Shown: positions 48,590 to 64,000 of the stretch, piece by piece | Position numbering within the stretch: position 1 is the stretch's first letter | Layout of the letters: every line of letters starts with the position of its first letter | Source of the DNA: Polyodon spathula | Taxonomy: Eukaryota > Chordata > Actinopteri > Acipenseriformes > Polyodontidae | DNA length: 64,000 nt | Reading direction: 5' to 3' | Assembly (NCBI RefSeq): GCF_017654505.1 | Contig: NC_054548.1 | Location: 23,477,870 to 23,541,869, forward strand | Position numbers and translations under genes: made by a program | Notes under the pieces: model-generated | Told to the model about the DNA's origin: nothing | Database searches by the model: none | The model's input: only the letters and a program-made list of their open reading frames with translations

Positions 48590-49140
48590 TAGGTTGCAGG
48601 CTGCTTTGCCTTTACTGTTTGTCGTCTGCGAGTCGACTGCCTGTGCAGATTTGATTTTAAAGGAGTGTGTGTCTTTCACCCTTTTTGTTTGCGAGAGCAC
48701 TGTTATTCCACCTGGGCTAGGCTTGCCTTGTCACTGTTGTCGAGTTAGCCCACTAGCCGCCTTTGGTGCCGCCGGTCGTGGCCTTGTTGTTTTGATTGTA
48801 CTGCACGTCCTCGCGCTGGGTTGCGCAGACGACTAGCTGCAGTGCGGCTGCTTACAGCCTGAACCCAGCCGTGCATTCCTCATCGGAGCCAGCACCGTTG
48901 CCGAGTTGAGAAAATCTTTTGCCGGCTGTGTTGGATCACCACCACGTGTGTTGGGCCTTACAATCAAACAGACAGTGTTTCTGTATTATTCGTGGGTATG
49001 TATTATTTTGGCCCTTGTGCCCTTTCATTTCTGTTTTAGTTGATTAAATGCACATCAGCGCTTAAACTGCAGCTTCTCGGTGTCTGAGTCTCTTTCCCTG
49101 CTGGTAACACCTGGGCCCACAATGCTATCCTGTCACCACT
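48590..49140 (+). other. GC-rich block, possible retroelement or LTR remnant
   Basis: Composition rises well above the surroundings. The 3' part ('ctcggtgtctgagtctcttt', 'ccctgctggtaacacctggg') looks like an LTR or retroelement 3' end. No terminal repeat, target duplication or coding frame could be established. A CpG-rich promoter is an alternative. Confidence 0.3.
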
Positions 49141-49285
49141 GTGTTTATTTATTCATTTTGTGGGACCATACTGTGCTTTATTCTCAGGAGATCTGATTTC
49201 CCAGAACATTTCACCTCTGCAGTGTCTTTGGGGTCAAAGCATATAACTGGCTGAATAAGAGAAGCGGCTGGTTGGTTAATGACAG

Positions 49286-50020
49286 TGTAATAGGGGAGAT
49301 CTGTGCTGACGGTCTGATGCATGCGTGGTACTGCAGGACGTGGGCGGCAGCCTCGTAAGCTCCTACAGTCAGTCATGGCGATGACAGGGAGAGGTGGGGA
49401 AGAGGGTGTGTTGGCTTTACCTCTTTCTGAATGGCTGAGAGGCTGGCCTTGGGGGATTGCTCGGTCCATAAGTACTGTGCTTGGTTATGCATTTGGGGGC
49501 TGAGATTGGGAATACAGAGAGACACTGGCAGAGAAGGCTGGTGTAAACATAGACCAGGCAGGAACGCCAGTGGTTGGAGCGAGCGACTAAAATAGGCAAG
49601 CATGGCTGAGGAAGACAGCCAGCCTAGAGAAAGAAGACCATATAAAATAAAGTATTATGTTCCTGAGAGGACGTGTGCAGGTAGACAAGGAACTCTGACC
49701 ACCCCAGTCTATAGAGAATAGCTAAGCATAGGACGGAGACCTAAGCTGACTGGCATAGCGGCAGTGAGGGCACTGCGTAAGCAGCCCTTTTGTTTTGTAG
49801 TTTTATTACGGTGTTTTATTTTCATTATTCTTTTGAGCGACTGTTTACCTGTGTTGGTATTCCTGTGGACCTGTCTACCATCGCTGGTATTCAGGCGACG
49901 GACAACAGCGCCCTCTGCAGGCTAAAATAAATCACTGCAAAAGAGAAACAAAACTGGGCACCTGTGCGATGTTTGCAAATACACTTTTCTGTCTCCCATG
50001 ACTACCCACATCCTTCCACA
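49286..50020 (+). mobile_element. Probable solo LTR (second family)
   Basis: It begins TGTAATAGGGG and ends CATCCTTCCACA. TATAAAA at 49641-49647 precedes AATAAA at 49926-49931. Flanks GACAG (49281-49285) and GACAA (50021-50025) match at 4 of 5 positions. The 3' 150 bases match the fragment at 1-166. No gag or pol follows, so it stands alone. Confidence 0.72.
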
Positions 50021-50025
50021 GACAA

Positions 50026-55904
<5,879 letters not shown>

Positions 55905-55971
<67 letters not shown>
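55905..55971. repeat. (GA)n microsatellite
   Basis: About 33 GA units. Confidence 0.95.
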
Positions 55972-55974
<3 letters not shown>

Positions 55975-57180
55975 ATTCATCATAGTTGTAGTCCATAAAT
56001 TAAATCATTGCAGATCCACACATAGGTGTTGCTCAGTCAATAGTATTCAGCCTCACCACAGAAGTATATTCAATAAATGGTGGTTAATGCCACCAAAAAA
56101 CTAGAGTGGAGAGGCCTTTTGAAAATTCATGATATAGGAAACAGTTAATTAAAACAACTTAGAATTGTTAGAAAATAAAGTTTCCCTATTTGAAAATATG
56201 TTTAAATTGTCAAGAACCACCTCAGTGTACAATATAATCTTAAAATTACAGTACATTCTTCTTTAATATCTCATAAATGCATGTCCAATAGAGTTTAGAT
56301 ATGTGATATGGACATCACTGGAACACCTGATGGAAATTAAATGACCTTTAGCCACTATCCGGCTGCACTGCCATCACTTGTTTCACAATATGAATATGAA
56401 TAAACTGAAAGTGTATTAGATCCATTTTGTACTACATTACCATTTTAATACATCTCACCTCCCTTATCTGCTCAAAGCTTACAATTAGACACCACAGACT
56501 TTAGCAATGGAGGACAAACATTACAACAGTATTACTTAGCATTTAAGGCATTTAACTTAGCAAATAAATGGACATACAGTTAATGTCAAATAAAAGAGGA
56601 TTTAAAGTTCTTTGATAAATCTATCAGATATGAGTAAGCCAAGAGATGAAACAGATATTACAATGTATTGTAATAATGTTATAAACAATCTTCTACTAAA
56701 ACAATACCAAGAAACACAACTATTTGACCAAGTCTTTAAAAACACGCAGTTGGGGAGTTCCAAAATGGATTAGCTTTATGTGTTCCAATGTTGTGTAAAA
56801 TGAATTACTGCTTCATAAGGTATTTCAATATAGCCTCAGGCAAGCGATGCACTGCCCTGCTATATGAGAGAAATTACTCAGAATTAGCGTTTCAGAATTA
56901 CTTAAACTAGAGTCTGTGTATACTGTTGGCACTGGCCATTTTAGTGTCTTCACTTTCTTCATTTATCAGCTAGTTTATTCCATCTGCAATTGTGTCTGGA
57001 ACTGGCCTTTGGCGTATCCATGCATGTATTACTTCTATGCCAAATCAGTGCCAGACAAACAAAGGGCAGTGAAATACACCAATTCAGTTGTGTTTAGTAA
57101 TTGGTCTTTGCACATAATGCATTATAAGGAATACTGACAAAAGTGTATTTTGCAGAGATGTTTTTTTCCATTGGTTTGTG

Positions 57181-57191
<11 letters not shown>
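55972..57191. other. No gene seen
   Basis: Unassigned AT-rich DNA. Confidence 0.4.
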
Positions 57192-57235
<44 letters not shown>

Positions 57236-57241
57236 CTATAG

Positions 57242-57268
<27 letters not shown>
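57192..57268. repeat. Interrupted (TA)n microsatellite
   Basis: Two TA runs separated by 'atctataga'. Confidence 0.95.
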
Positions 57269-57272
<4 letters not shown>

Positions 57273-57311
57273 CATCTTTTGAAGAGAACAGAGACTTAAC
57301 TTCTGTAGCTA

Positions 57312-57913
57312 TGTAGCAAAGTGGTAGGAAAGCCCTGCTTAAATGTATTTTGTTTATTTATTTTTAGAATGGGGTCTCCCCCTCCGCCCCTGTGTTATTT
57401 ATATATTATGATTTATTTATTGCATTTGTAAATATGACAGCGTAGCCGTGCAGGTTTGTTTTGTATTGTTTTTCCAGCGTGGATGGGAAACCCATCCACG
57501 TTGATTTAAAACCTTGTGCAGAAGGTGGCCATCTCCTGAATTAAGTGATTAATTTGTTGTTAATCGGGAGATGGTCACCTGTATAAAAATTCTGCAGCTC
57601 TCCATGTTCGAGATGGAACAAGAGGTGTAAAAAGAGAGCAAGAGGAGAGATTAATTTAAAACAGCACGATATAGGAACAGTGAAGGCAATTGCCCAGCCT
57701 GACCTATATTTGTATTTTGTGTTTGTGATTTGTTTTTGTTCATCTTTTTGTTTTGCTCTGTGAGCAGTGTTTTCTGTTTAAACATTTTTTTTATTTCTGT
57801 TCTTTTATAAACAGCGCATGCGGCGTCTTTTTTGTAAACTGCATCTACCTGACCTGTGTTTTTGTTCGTCCTTCTTCTGGTCTGATGTCACCGCTCAGCC
57901 ATTTCCTGCCACA
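57312..57913 (+). mobile_element. 5' LTR of a gag-only LTR retroelement
   Basis: It starts TGTAGCAAAGTGG and ends CCTGCCACA, so the termini TGTAGCA and TGTGGCA are near-inverse repeats. TATAAAAA lies at 57582-57589. Two strong inverted repeats sit in the presumed U3: CGTGGATGGG-AAA-CCCATCCACG (57478-57500, perfect 10-bp stem) and AGGTGGCCATCTCC paired with GGAGATGGTCACCT (57523-57580). A primer-binding-site-like TGG follows two bases later. No matching 3' LTR was found within the window, so the boundaries rest on one copy. Confidence 0.6.
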
Positions 57914-57915
57914 CG

Positions 57916-57933
57916 TGGTGTCCAGCGTGGGAT
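57916..57933 (+). promoter_or_regulatory. Probable tRNA primer-binding site
   Basis: TGGTGTCCAGCGTGGGAT begins two bases after the LTR's CA end. TGG followed by a tRNA 3'-end complement is the standard position and form of a retroelement primer-binding site. The matching tRNA was not identified. Confidence 0.5.
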
Positions 57934-58040
57934 CATCAGCACCTCCTGGACTCAGGCCAGTGGAGGTACTTCAGAAAGGGTACTGCAGTTTTTTTCTTTT
58001 TTTCTTATAATTTTTTTTGGAGTGAAGAAAAAAGAGAAGG

Positions 58041-59069
58041 ATGGGAGGAAAAAGGAGGAGCTGGAGGAAGCAGCAGCAACAGCCACAGCAAGTCTGCCTG
58101 ACATGTTTTGAGGTTGGCAAGTCAGGCCACGTGTCGCCCGACGGTTACCACTCGCCACCTCAGGAAGAAGAGGTGGAGCCACAACCACAAGACTAGGTTG
58201 GCTGGGAAGCCCTCCTTCACAGCATGGGAGTGCAGTATTGCTGCTGCATCTGTGGGGAGTGGGGGCATTTCCCAGCAAACTGCCTCCTCCCACCAGAGGA
58301 ACGTCCTGCGCCTGAGTGGGAGGAGCCCGAACGTCCTGCCCCTGAGTGGAAGGAGCCGAACATCCTGCACCTAGGTGAGAGGAGCACAAACGTCAACAGC
58401 TCAAGAGGGGGGAGTTAGTGCATCAACAGCCCAAGAGGGGGAGTCGGTGCGTCCAAAGCCCAAGAGGGGGGAGTCGCTGTGTCCACAGTCCAAGAAGGGG
58501 GAGCCGGTGCGTCTACAGGCCAAGAAGGGGGAGCTGGTGCGTCCATAGCCCAGGTACCCTCCAGCAGAGGGAGAATGCCTGCTGGTTCCAACTCCACTGC
58601 CATGGGAGGACTGCACGTCACTCACTCCTCCACCAGCAGAGGCAGAATGCCTGCTGGTTCCACCGCCACTGCCATGGGAGGACTGCTCGTCACTCCCACC
58701 TCTACCAGCAGAGGGAGAATACCTGCTGGTTCCACCTCCACCCCCGTGGGAGGACTGTGTGCAGCTCCCACCTTCACCAGCAGAAGGAGGATACGGTTCC
58801 ACCTCCACTACCATGGGAGGACTACGTGCCGCTCCCACCTCCACCAGCAGAGGGAGCCCCTGCCGCCTTCGCCACAAGAAGGGGAGGAGCCCCTGCCACC
58901 TTCGCCCCTGCCTCTGTCTCCACCACCACCAGGAGCAGAGCAGCAGGAGCTGCCTCTGTATCCACCCCTGCTAGAGAGAGAGAGAAGCAGGAGCTGCTTC
59001 TCCCTTCAGCATTGGAGGGATCAGACCAGGATGCTGCCGGACCTCAGCAGCCCCTGCATAGGTTGCTGA
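58041..59069 (+). pseudogene. Gag-like zinc-knuckle, repeat-rich protein (decayed)
   Basis: From ATG 58041 one frame runs to 59069, broken by in-frame TAG at 58194 and 58416. It opens basic and Gln-rich (MGGKRRSWRKQQQQPQQ). A degenerate knuckle follows, CLTCFEV..GHVSPD (58095-58139, last Cys lost). An intact C-X2-C-X4-H-X4-C knuckle is at 58242-58283 (CCICGEWGHFPANC). Then come repeats of the form RPAPEWEEPE. Beyond about 58440 the best periodic protein is in the next frame: 10-residue units like KRGESVRPKP, then three 25-residue units containing PPAEGECLLVP and LPWEDC (58552-58797), so frameshifts have accumulated. I recall similar predicted proteins from sturgeon-type genomes, unverified. 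No protease, RT or integrase is visible. Role by analogy: a nucleic-acid-binding gag-like protein. Confidence 0.6.
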
Positions 59070-59175
59070 GGGGAGCACAGGGGAAAAACACCCAGCTGCA
59101 GTGGCTGCGAAGAGGGCCAACCCCCGCACCACAGCTAGGCCTGGCTCTCCTCCCGCCATCGCCTCCTGAGGGTCC

Positions 59176-59865
59176 GTGCTGCCCTGTCTCGCACCGCCCA
59201 AGGATGCCTGCCTCGCACTGCCCAAGGATGCCTGCCTCGCACCGCCCAAGGATGCCTGCCTCGCACCACCCCAGGATGCCACGTCTGTATCGCCTGGGGC
59301 TGCCTGTTGCTCCGCATCACCTGGGGCTGCCTGGTGCTCTGCATCTCCTGGGGCTGCCTGGTGCTCCACATCACCTGGGGTTGCCGAGGGTCCCGCTTCG
59401 CCTGGGGTTGCTGAGGGTCCCACTTTGTCTTGGGTTGCCTGTCTCTCCTCTGCTTCTCCTAGAGTTGTTGCCGGTCCTGCTTCGCCTGAGGTTGCTGAGG
59501 GCTCTGCTTCATCTGGGGTCGCTGCCGGCTTTGCTTCGCCTGGGGCCGCTGCCGGCTCTGCTTCGCCTGGGGCCGCTGCCCTGCTTGCGCAGCCTGGGGT
59601 TGCTACTAGTCCTGCAGGACCGCAGGAAGCACTGTGGCCGGCGCCTCAGAAAAGGGGGCTGCCAGCTACAAAGAAACGGGGGGGGGTCAGGAGACCAGCA
59701 ACCCCAGCCGCACTTTCGCGGCAAGAGGAACAGTGCCTGAAGCCCCGGAAAAGGGAGCTGCCAGCCATGAAGGAGTGGGGGGAGAAGGACCTCCCACCAT
59801 GGCTGCCCCCATCAACACCTTGCTCCCCCTTTTCCAGGACTTATTTTTGTTTGTTTATTTTTTGT
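59176..59865 (+). pseudogene. C-terminal tandem-repeat region of the gag-like element
   Basis: Short tandem units dominate: about four copies of a 24-bp unit ('gcctcgcaccgcccaaggat', 59190-59280), then about ten 27-bp-type units ('cctggggctgcctggtgctc' and variants, 59290-59590). One forward frame reads APPKDACL then 9-residue SASPGAAWC units for over 250 codons. All three forward frames, and parts of the minus strand, are open because the GC-rich repeats contain few stop triplets, so openness alone is not evidence of coding. Similarity to the rest of the element and codon-length periodicity (24, 27, 75 bp) favour the 9-residue frame. The element fades out at about 59865 in T-rich sequence. 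Confidence 0.45.
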
Positions 59866-59946
59866 ATTTTTTCACAGAAATATTTACTATGTGTTGAAAA
59901 AAAGCCAAGATATATGTTCTTAATTATCACAGAACTGACCATGTAA

Positions 59947-62900
59947 TGTGATATACAGTCTGAATCACTAAATTATTCAACAGTTACTATATTATAAATA
60001 GGAAATCTACATCATTACAAAAAGCGTTAGATATATTTTATATTATATCAATTTAAATTAGGCAAGTGGAATATAGCCAACTACATTATCAACATACCCA
60101 TCTATAAAAGTTCAAAATAATCCAGCACATTGTTCAAGCAAAAAGTATAGCTTTGTCAATGTCCCAGATACTGATGGTATCAGCCAGGTATTTGAATAAT
60201 AAAAGTATTAATTAAGCATTTAATACAGTATTCCATATTTTCGACAGCTGCTTGTAACATCTCCTCTTCAGCCTAACAATTAAATCAACCCCACAGGCAG
60301 CTCAAGGTCTCAGACACTGCAAATTGGACAGCAATCAATAAGATGTGCCTGGCCTGCAGCAATCCTACTTTAGGAAATTGAAATACCACCATATCACCAC
60401 ATGTTGTCTTGTCCCTGTTCCAGCTTCTGTACAGAATGCCACTTCCAACCATTTCCCAGCCCATTATGAAGCAAGTGAAATATTTGTATCTGTTTATTAT
60501 AATAGGATAAAACAACCAGGGTTTATATTGACTATAAACATTCACAGAATTTGCTTGTTGAGGGAAGTTAAGATCAGAGATAAATGATGGGATTGGAGCC
60601 AGCTATAACAAATGTTTTAGTGTATATTGTACACATCTCACTGAAAGAATACCCTGTAACACAACTTTTCTAAATCTAAATGCCCCTTCACCTTGCTATG
60701 GTTTTCTTCAGAGCTGGCTGGGCTAGAGATCCTGAATCGCTTCCTTGTTCTGTTCAAGTCATATAATGATATCACCTTTGAACCGTGTTAGCCCCACCTA
60801 CTCTTTCTGTACTTAAAACATTTCAGTGACGTCACCTTTTGATCTTTTTATTGATTAATTCTACAAATCTACTAATTAAAAGTGGCTGAGTTGCTTTGAA
60901 GAGAAGGGGAGCACGGGGCAGATCTATTGTTGATTAACAAATCCATAATTAGTGCTGCAAAACAACAGTTAGTGTTATGAATGCACTGAAAAATGTGGAT
61001 TTGTTAACTAAACCACAGTGGGTCAGAACAATTCCACCATAAAGCAAATATCATGTTATGACTCAACAATCATTTTAACAATTAGTTAATTAGTATTACA
61101 CATTTTAAACATAAAACTTAGAAAAGGGATTGCAATTTCAATTTAGTATTTCATATTGTTTGCTAAACGTAGGATAATACAATTATACATTAACATTACA
61201 TTAACAATTTGGAGCGCTAACTAAACTTAACAGGATCCATACTGTACCTTTAGGCCCTGTCTACACAATGCCTTTAAACTGTATTAGTTGCCTTTAAACC
61301 AGCTTAAAATTACCAAATACAATTAGCATCTACACTACGTAGTGTTTAACCTCAAGGGGTAGTCTCGAGTCCAGTTCTGAATTAGATCACATCAGGTAGA
61401 GTCGTTTGTCAGAAGTGTGGATTCTGTAATACCGAACTGCATTTTTTGTTAATTTAAATCTGCATTTACTTAATGTAAAGTGTTACCAACAAATGTTATA
61501 CCCACACTAACTGCTGTATATTTTTCAACATGTTTTGAAACCAAGTGATTGCCATTCACTTCATTCACAATCACGTTTTCAAAAGCATTTCTGTCCATTT
61601 TTGGATTCCTGCATTCAACTTGTACTACAGAGTTGTTTTGATCTGTATAGTCACTTATTGTTCACTGTTTAGTTCAAAATGTTTTTTGTTTTGTTTGTTT
61701 TTTAAAGTTCAAGGAAACAAGGCATCACTTTTACAATCTTTTTTTTTTTTGAAAGGGCACTTGGTAGATATTACACTTATTTTTTTAGTAAGTATAGAAA
61801 GGCTAAACATTTCCATTTAAAATTTGAATCTATCTACTCTGTAGGTTTCAGTAATGAGATAAACTACATCTCACAGCAGTAGCTTTGTTCCAGTACTTCC
61901 ACCACTGAACTCACTGCCCACACAATTGATGTGGAATGGAACGGGTGGCGTATTGAAATAAAACCACCAAGACTGCAGGAGGTGAAAAGGCTTAACAAAG
62001 GTCATCCATGTTTCTCAAAGGGTTTGCCCTAGAGGTTTAATTCTGTTTAGTTTTTAAATGTGTGAAAATGGTTGGGAGCCGTGAAGCATGCTTGCCTTTT
62101 CATATGGCAGGCAAGAAATTACAAGAAAATGAAGTAGAAAGAAAACCTTCAGGTCTTGCACTCTTCCAATTAGATATGAAACAAGGCAGCCTGATTTGAT
62201 TAAAGCAACTGATTTCTCAGATTACTGGTGATTTTTCTTCATTCTCTGATCCTGCCGTCATACTGGGTTCAAGCTAAAGTAATTGAAAGGTTAATTATAA
62301 CCAAAAAAAACTTTGAATTGTGGCAAAAAAGGAATAAACTAGTAGAAGAGTGAATACTCTGCAAAGCTTGTCACAAATGATTATACTCATATCTATTAAT
62401 AGCCAGGGGGTAGGTGTTGTCTGTGTTTTGGGGAAATGCTTTAACTGAGTAATATTAAAAGAAACTTAATAAATTAAATGGCAAGCAATTTTACTAGAAG
62501 TCCTTGAAGAAATTGACTTCTATATCGAAAAGTTTTTATTATTTCTAAATTCAGCACTATTAAGCGCTAATAGTCAGGGAATGCTTAATATAACAATCTG
62601 TGAGTATTTTGTTCCAAATTTTCAAATGAAACAACTTATATAAGTCTCAAGTTTTAATAGAAGCAATCAACTAAATATCCATCCAAGAAAACATGTAAAG
62701 GCAATGATGACAAACACTCTTTTAATGTTAAAGTAAAAAAAAAAAAAAAAAAAAAAAAAGGAAGAAAAACTTGATATGGATGGTAGTTAATTAAACTGAC
62801 TCACATTATAATTCCCCCCCCCCGTGACATACAGTGACAGTATTTGTATCTCTGGTTAACATAATCTTAATATCAACCTTTGGGTGCCATGGACGGTTAC

Positions 62901-63574
62901 ACATGTACTTATGTGCTAATCAGAAAGATGTGCTATCAGTGGCTTCAAATGCCTTTTCATTTCATTGAGGAGAGAGAGATCTTGATAAAATTGTAGGGAG
63001 GAAGCCACATGAAAAAAAGAAAACAGACATTTAAAAAACTGCGTTGCCACATTTGGTGCTGACGAACAGCCTCCTGAGATTACGCAGGAAGTAAATATTC
63101 ATAGGAAAATAGCTTGACTGTATATTTTTGAAAACTTTGTCCTTGAGCTATGTTGGTGTTCCATTGTCTCCATGACAGCCATACAATTGGATGTTTCCCA
63201 GCAGAAGTGTGACACAGTAGTTTTCTACAGTACAAAATAAATATAAACCTGATAGAACTCTAATTTTCACAGCCCCTGAAATAAAGCAGCTGCATAGATT
63301 TGAGAAAACTCTAACATTAATAATATTGAACAAAATAAACAATTGTACATTTATTCACATATAACTGTCAACATATTCAACACACATTAATCCTTAAAAG
63401 CTAAATTCACAAGTAGTGACATTGTTAGTATTTTCCACACATTTGTAGCGACTATCTAGCAAAGCACACTGCATTTAAGGCTTTGTCGGAGGCTGTAGAT
63501 TAATACATTTGAGTACAACTGCATGCAATAAAAAAAAAAACTGATTTTATTGTACTTTATAACTGCTTTTATCT
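59947..63574. other. No gene seen; palindrome at 61332-61345
   Basis: AT-rich, unassigned. ACACTACGTAGTGT (61332-61345) is a perfect 14-bp palindrome near 'aggccctgtctacacaatgc' (61252), which looks like a DNA-transposon terminus; the opposite end was not found. Poly-A at about 62736-62759 and C11 at about 62814-62823. Confidence 0.4.
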
Positions 63575-63667
63575 GTAATATGATATTTTATAATGTGACA
63601 CTTTGTACTGTGATATTTTACAACAATTTTAAGTCACACCTGGATAAGGGCGTCTGCTAAGAAATTA
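63575..63667 (+). mobile_element. SINE 3' end
   Basis: 'caacaattttaagtcacacc' followed by 'tggataagggcgtctgctaa' and 'gaaatta' is the tail shared with the copies at 2999 (minus) and 24355 (plus). The head is missing. Confidence 0.7.
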
Positions 63668-64000
63668 CTATATATAGTTCTTGTAAGCAGAATTTAGAAT
63701 GCGCTTGAAAGCCCTTGGCCAGAACAGTTGGTCATTTTTTATTTTATTTTTCTTTACTTACAAATAATTTTTCTCATGAGGTTTGGTTGCAAATTGGTTT
63801 AGCTTTTACTCTGCTTGTTTCTGTCTCAATTTCCAATGACGGTTGACTTGAATAGAATGTTATTCTTGTTTCAGCCTCTTGAAGTTGACCACTTTCCATT
63901 CAGTTTCCTGGTGAGAAGACACTTGGGGCCAGACCAAATCAAACCCTGATCACTCTTGCGAAAGAGCGTTTGTGATAATATCGCTAATTTCCATATCGCA
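63668..64000. other. No gene seen
   Basis: Unassigned sequence up to the window edge. Confidence 0.4.

Noticed and set aside
48590..48838. 80-codon open stretch in the GC-rich block as a host exon
   Set aside because: No conserved motif, and the downstream sequence looks like a retroelement 3' end.
58401..59423. Minus-strand open stretches of about 150 codons in the 58-59 kb block
   Set aside because: They lie opposite the gag-like repeats and are open only because the GC-rich tandem units lack stop triplets.

Overview
The window looks like intergenic or intronic DNA from a ray-finned fish. It is AT-rich, with long dinucleotide microsatellites, and holds vertebrate/fish-type repeats: L2/CR1-clade LINE ends, a tRNA-derived SINE whose tail reads as 'ctggataagggcgtctgctaag', two Tc1-like transposons, a piggyBac, a hAT-like element, a Crypton-type recombinase fragment and many LTRs. 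A GC-rich gag-like repeat gene near 58-60 kb resembles predicted proteins I recall from sturgeon-type genomes. A non-teleost fish such as an acipenseriform is therefore my best guess, but that rests on memory and no search was run. I found no intact host protein-coding gene and no rRNA, tRNA or CRISPR.

Layout. 0-5 kb: the 3' part of an LTR, a possible Tigger/pogo-like element (1433-4225), a hAT-like element (2455-3455) and an L2 tail. 5-8.2 kb: an LTR fragment, a piggyBac with both terminal repeats and TTAA duplications but an internal deletion (5421-6982), and a 130-codon Crypton-type reading frame (7773-8165). 9-13 kb: two LTR-like blocks and a run of 23 G. 16.7-20.6 kb: a small tandem repeat, hairpins, a possible terminal exon on the minus strand, an LTR containing an X-box-like palindrome, and a Tc1 with a fold-back at its deletion point. 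23-24.6 kb: a TTG/TTC array, a compound AT/GA array and a SINE. 26-28.4 kb: an inverted duplication of about 680 bp per arm, made of LTR plus LINE sequence. 29.6-35 kb: a solo LTR with a perfect target duplication, an LTR fragment and a mosaic Tc1. 39.6 and 47.1 kb: two copies of a 45-bp sequence carrying a strong splice donor on the minus strand. 42.8-43.6 kb: another solo LTR with a perfect duplication. 45.3-46.1 kb: a 40-bp minisatellite with ten perfect AP-1 heptamers directly upstream of a CCAAT/octamer/TATA promoter-like block. 49.3-50 kb: an LTR. 57.3-59.9 kb: an LTR, a probable primer-binding site and a zinc-knuckle, proline-rich, tandem-repeat gene with no visible pol.

The annotated sequence is mostly layered transposon insertion and decay. 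The items that could reflect host function are the AP-1 minisatellite with its promoter, the paired splice-donor repeats at 39.6/47.1 kb, and the possible terminal exon at 17.7 kb. The best candidate for an under-described system is the gag-only LTR element at 57.3-59.9 kb.
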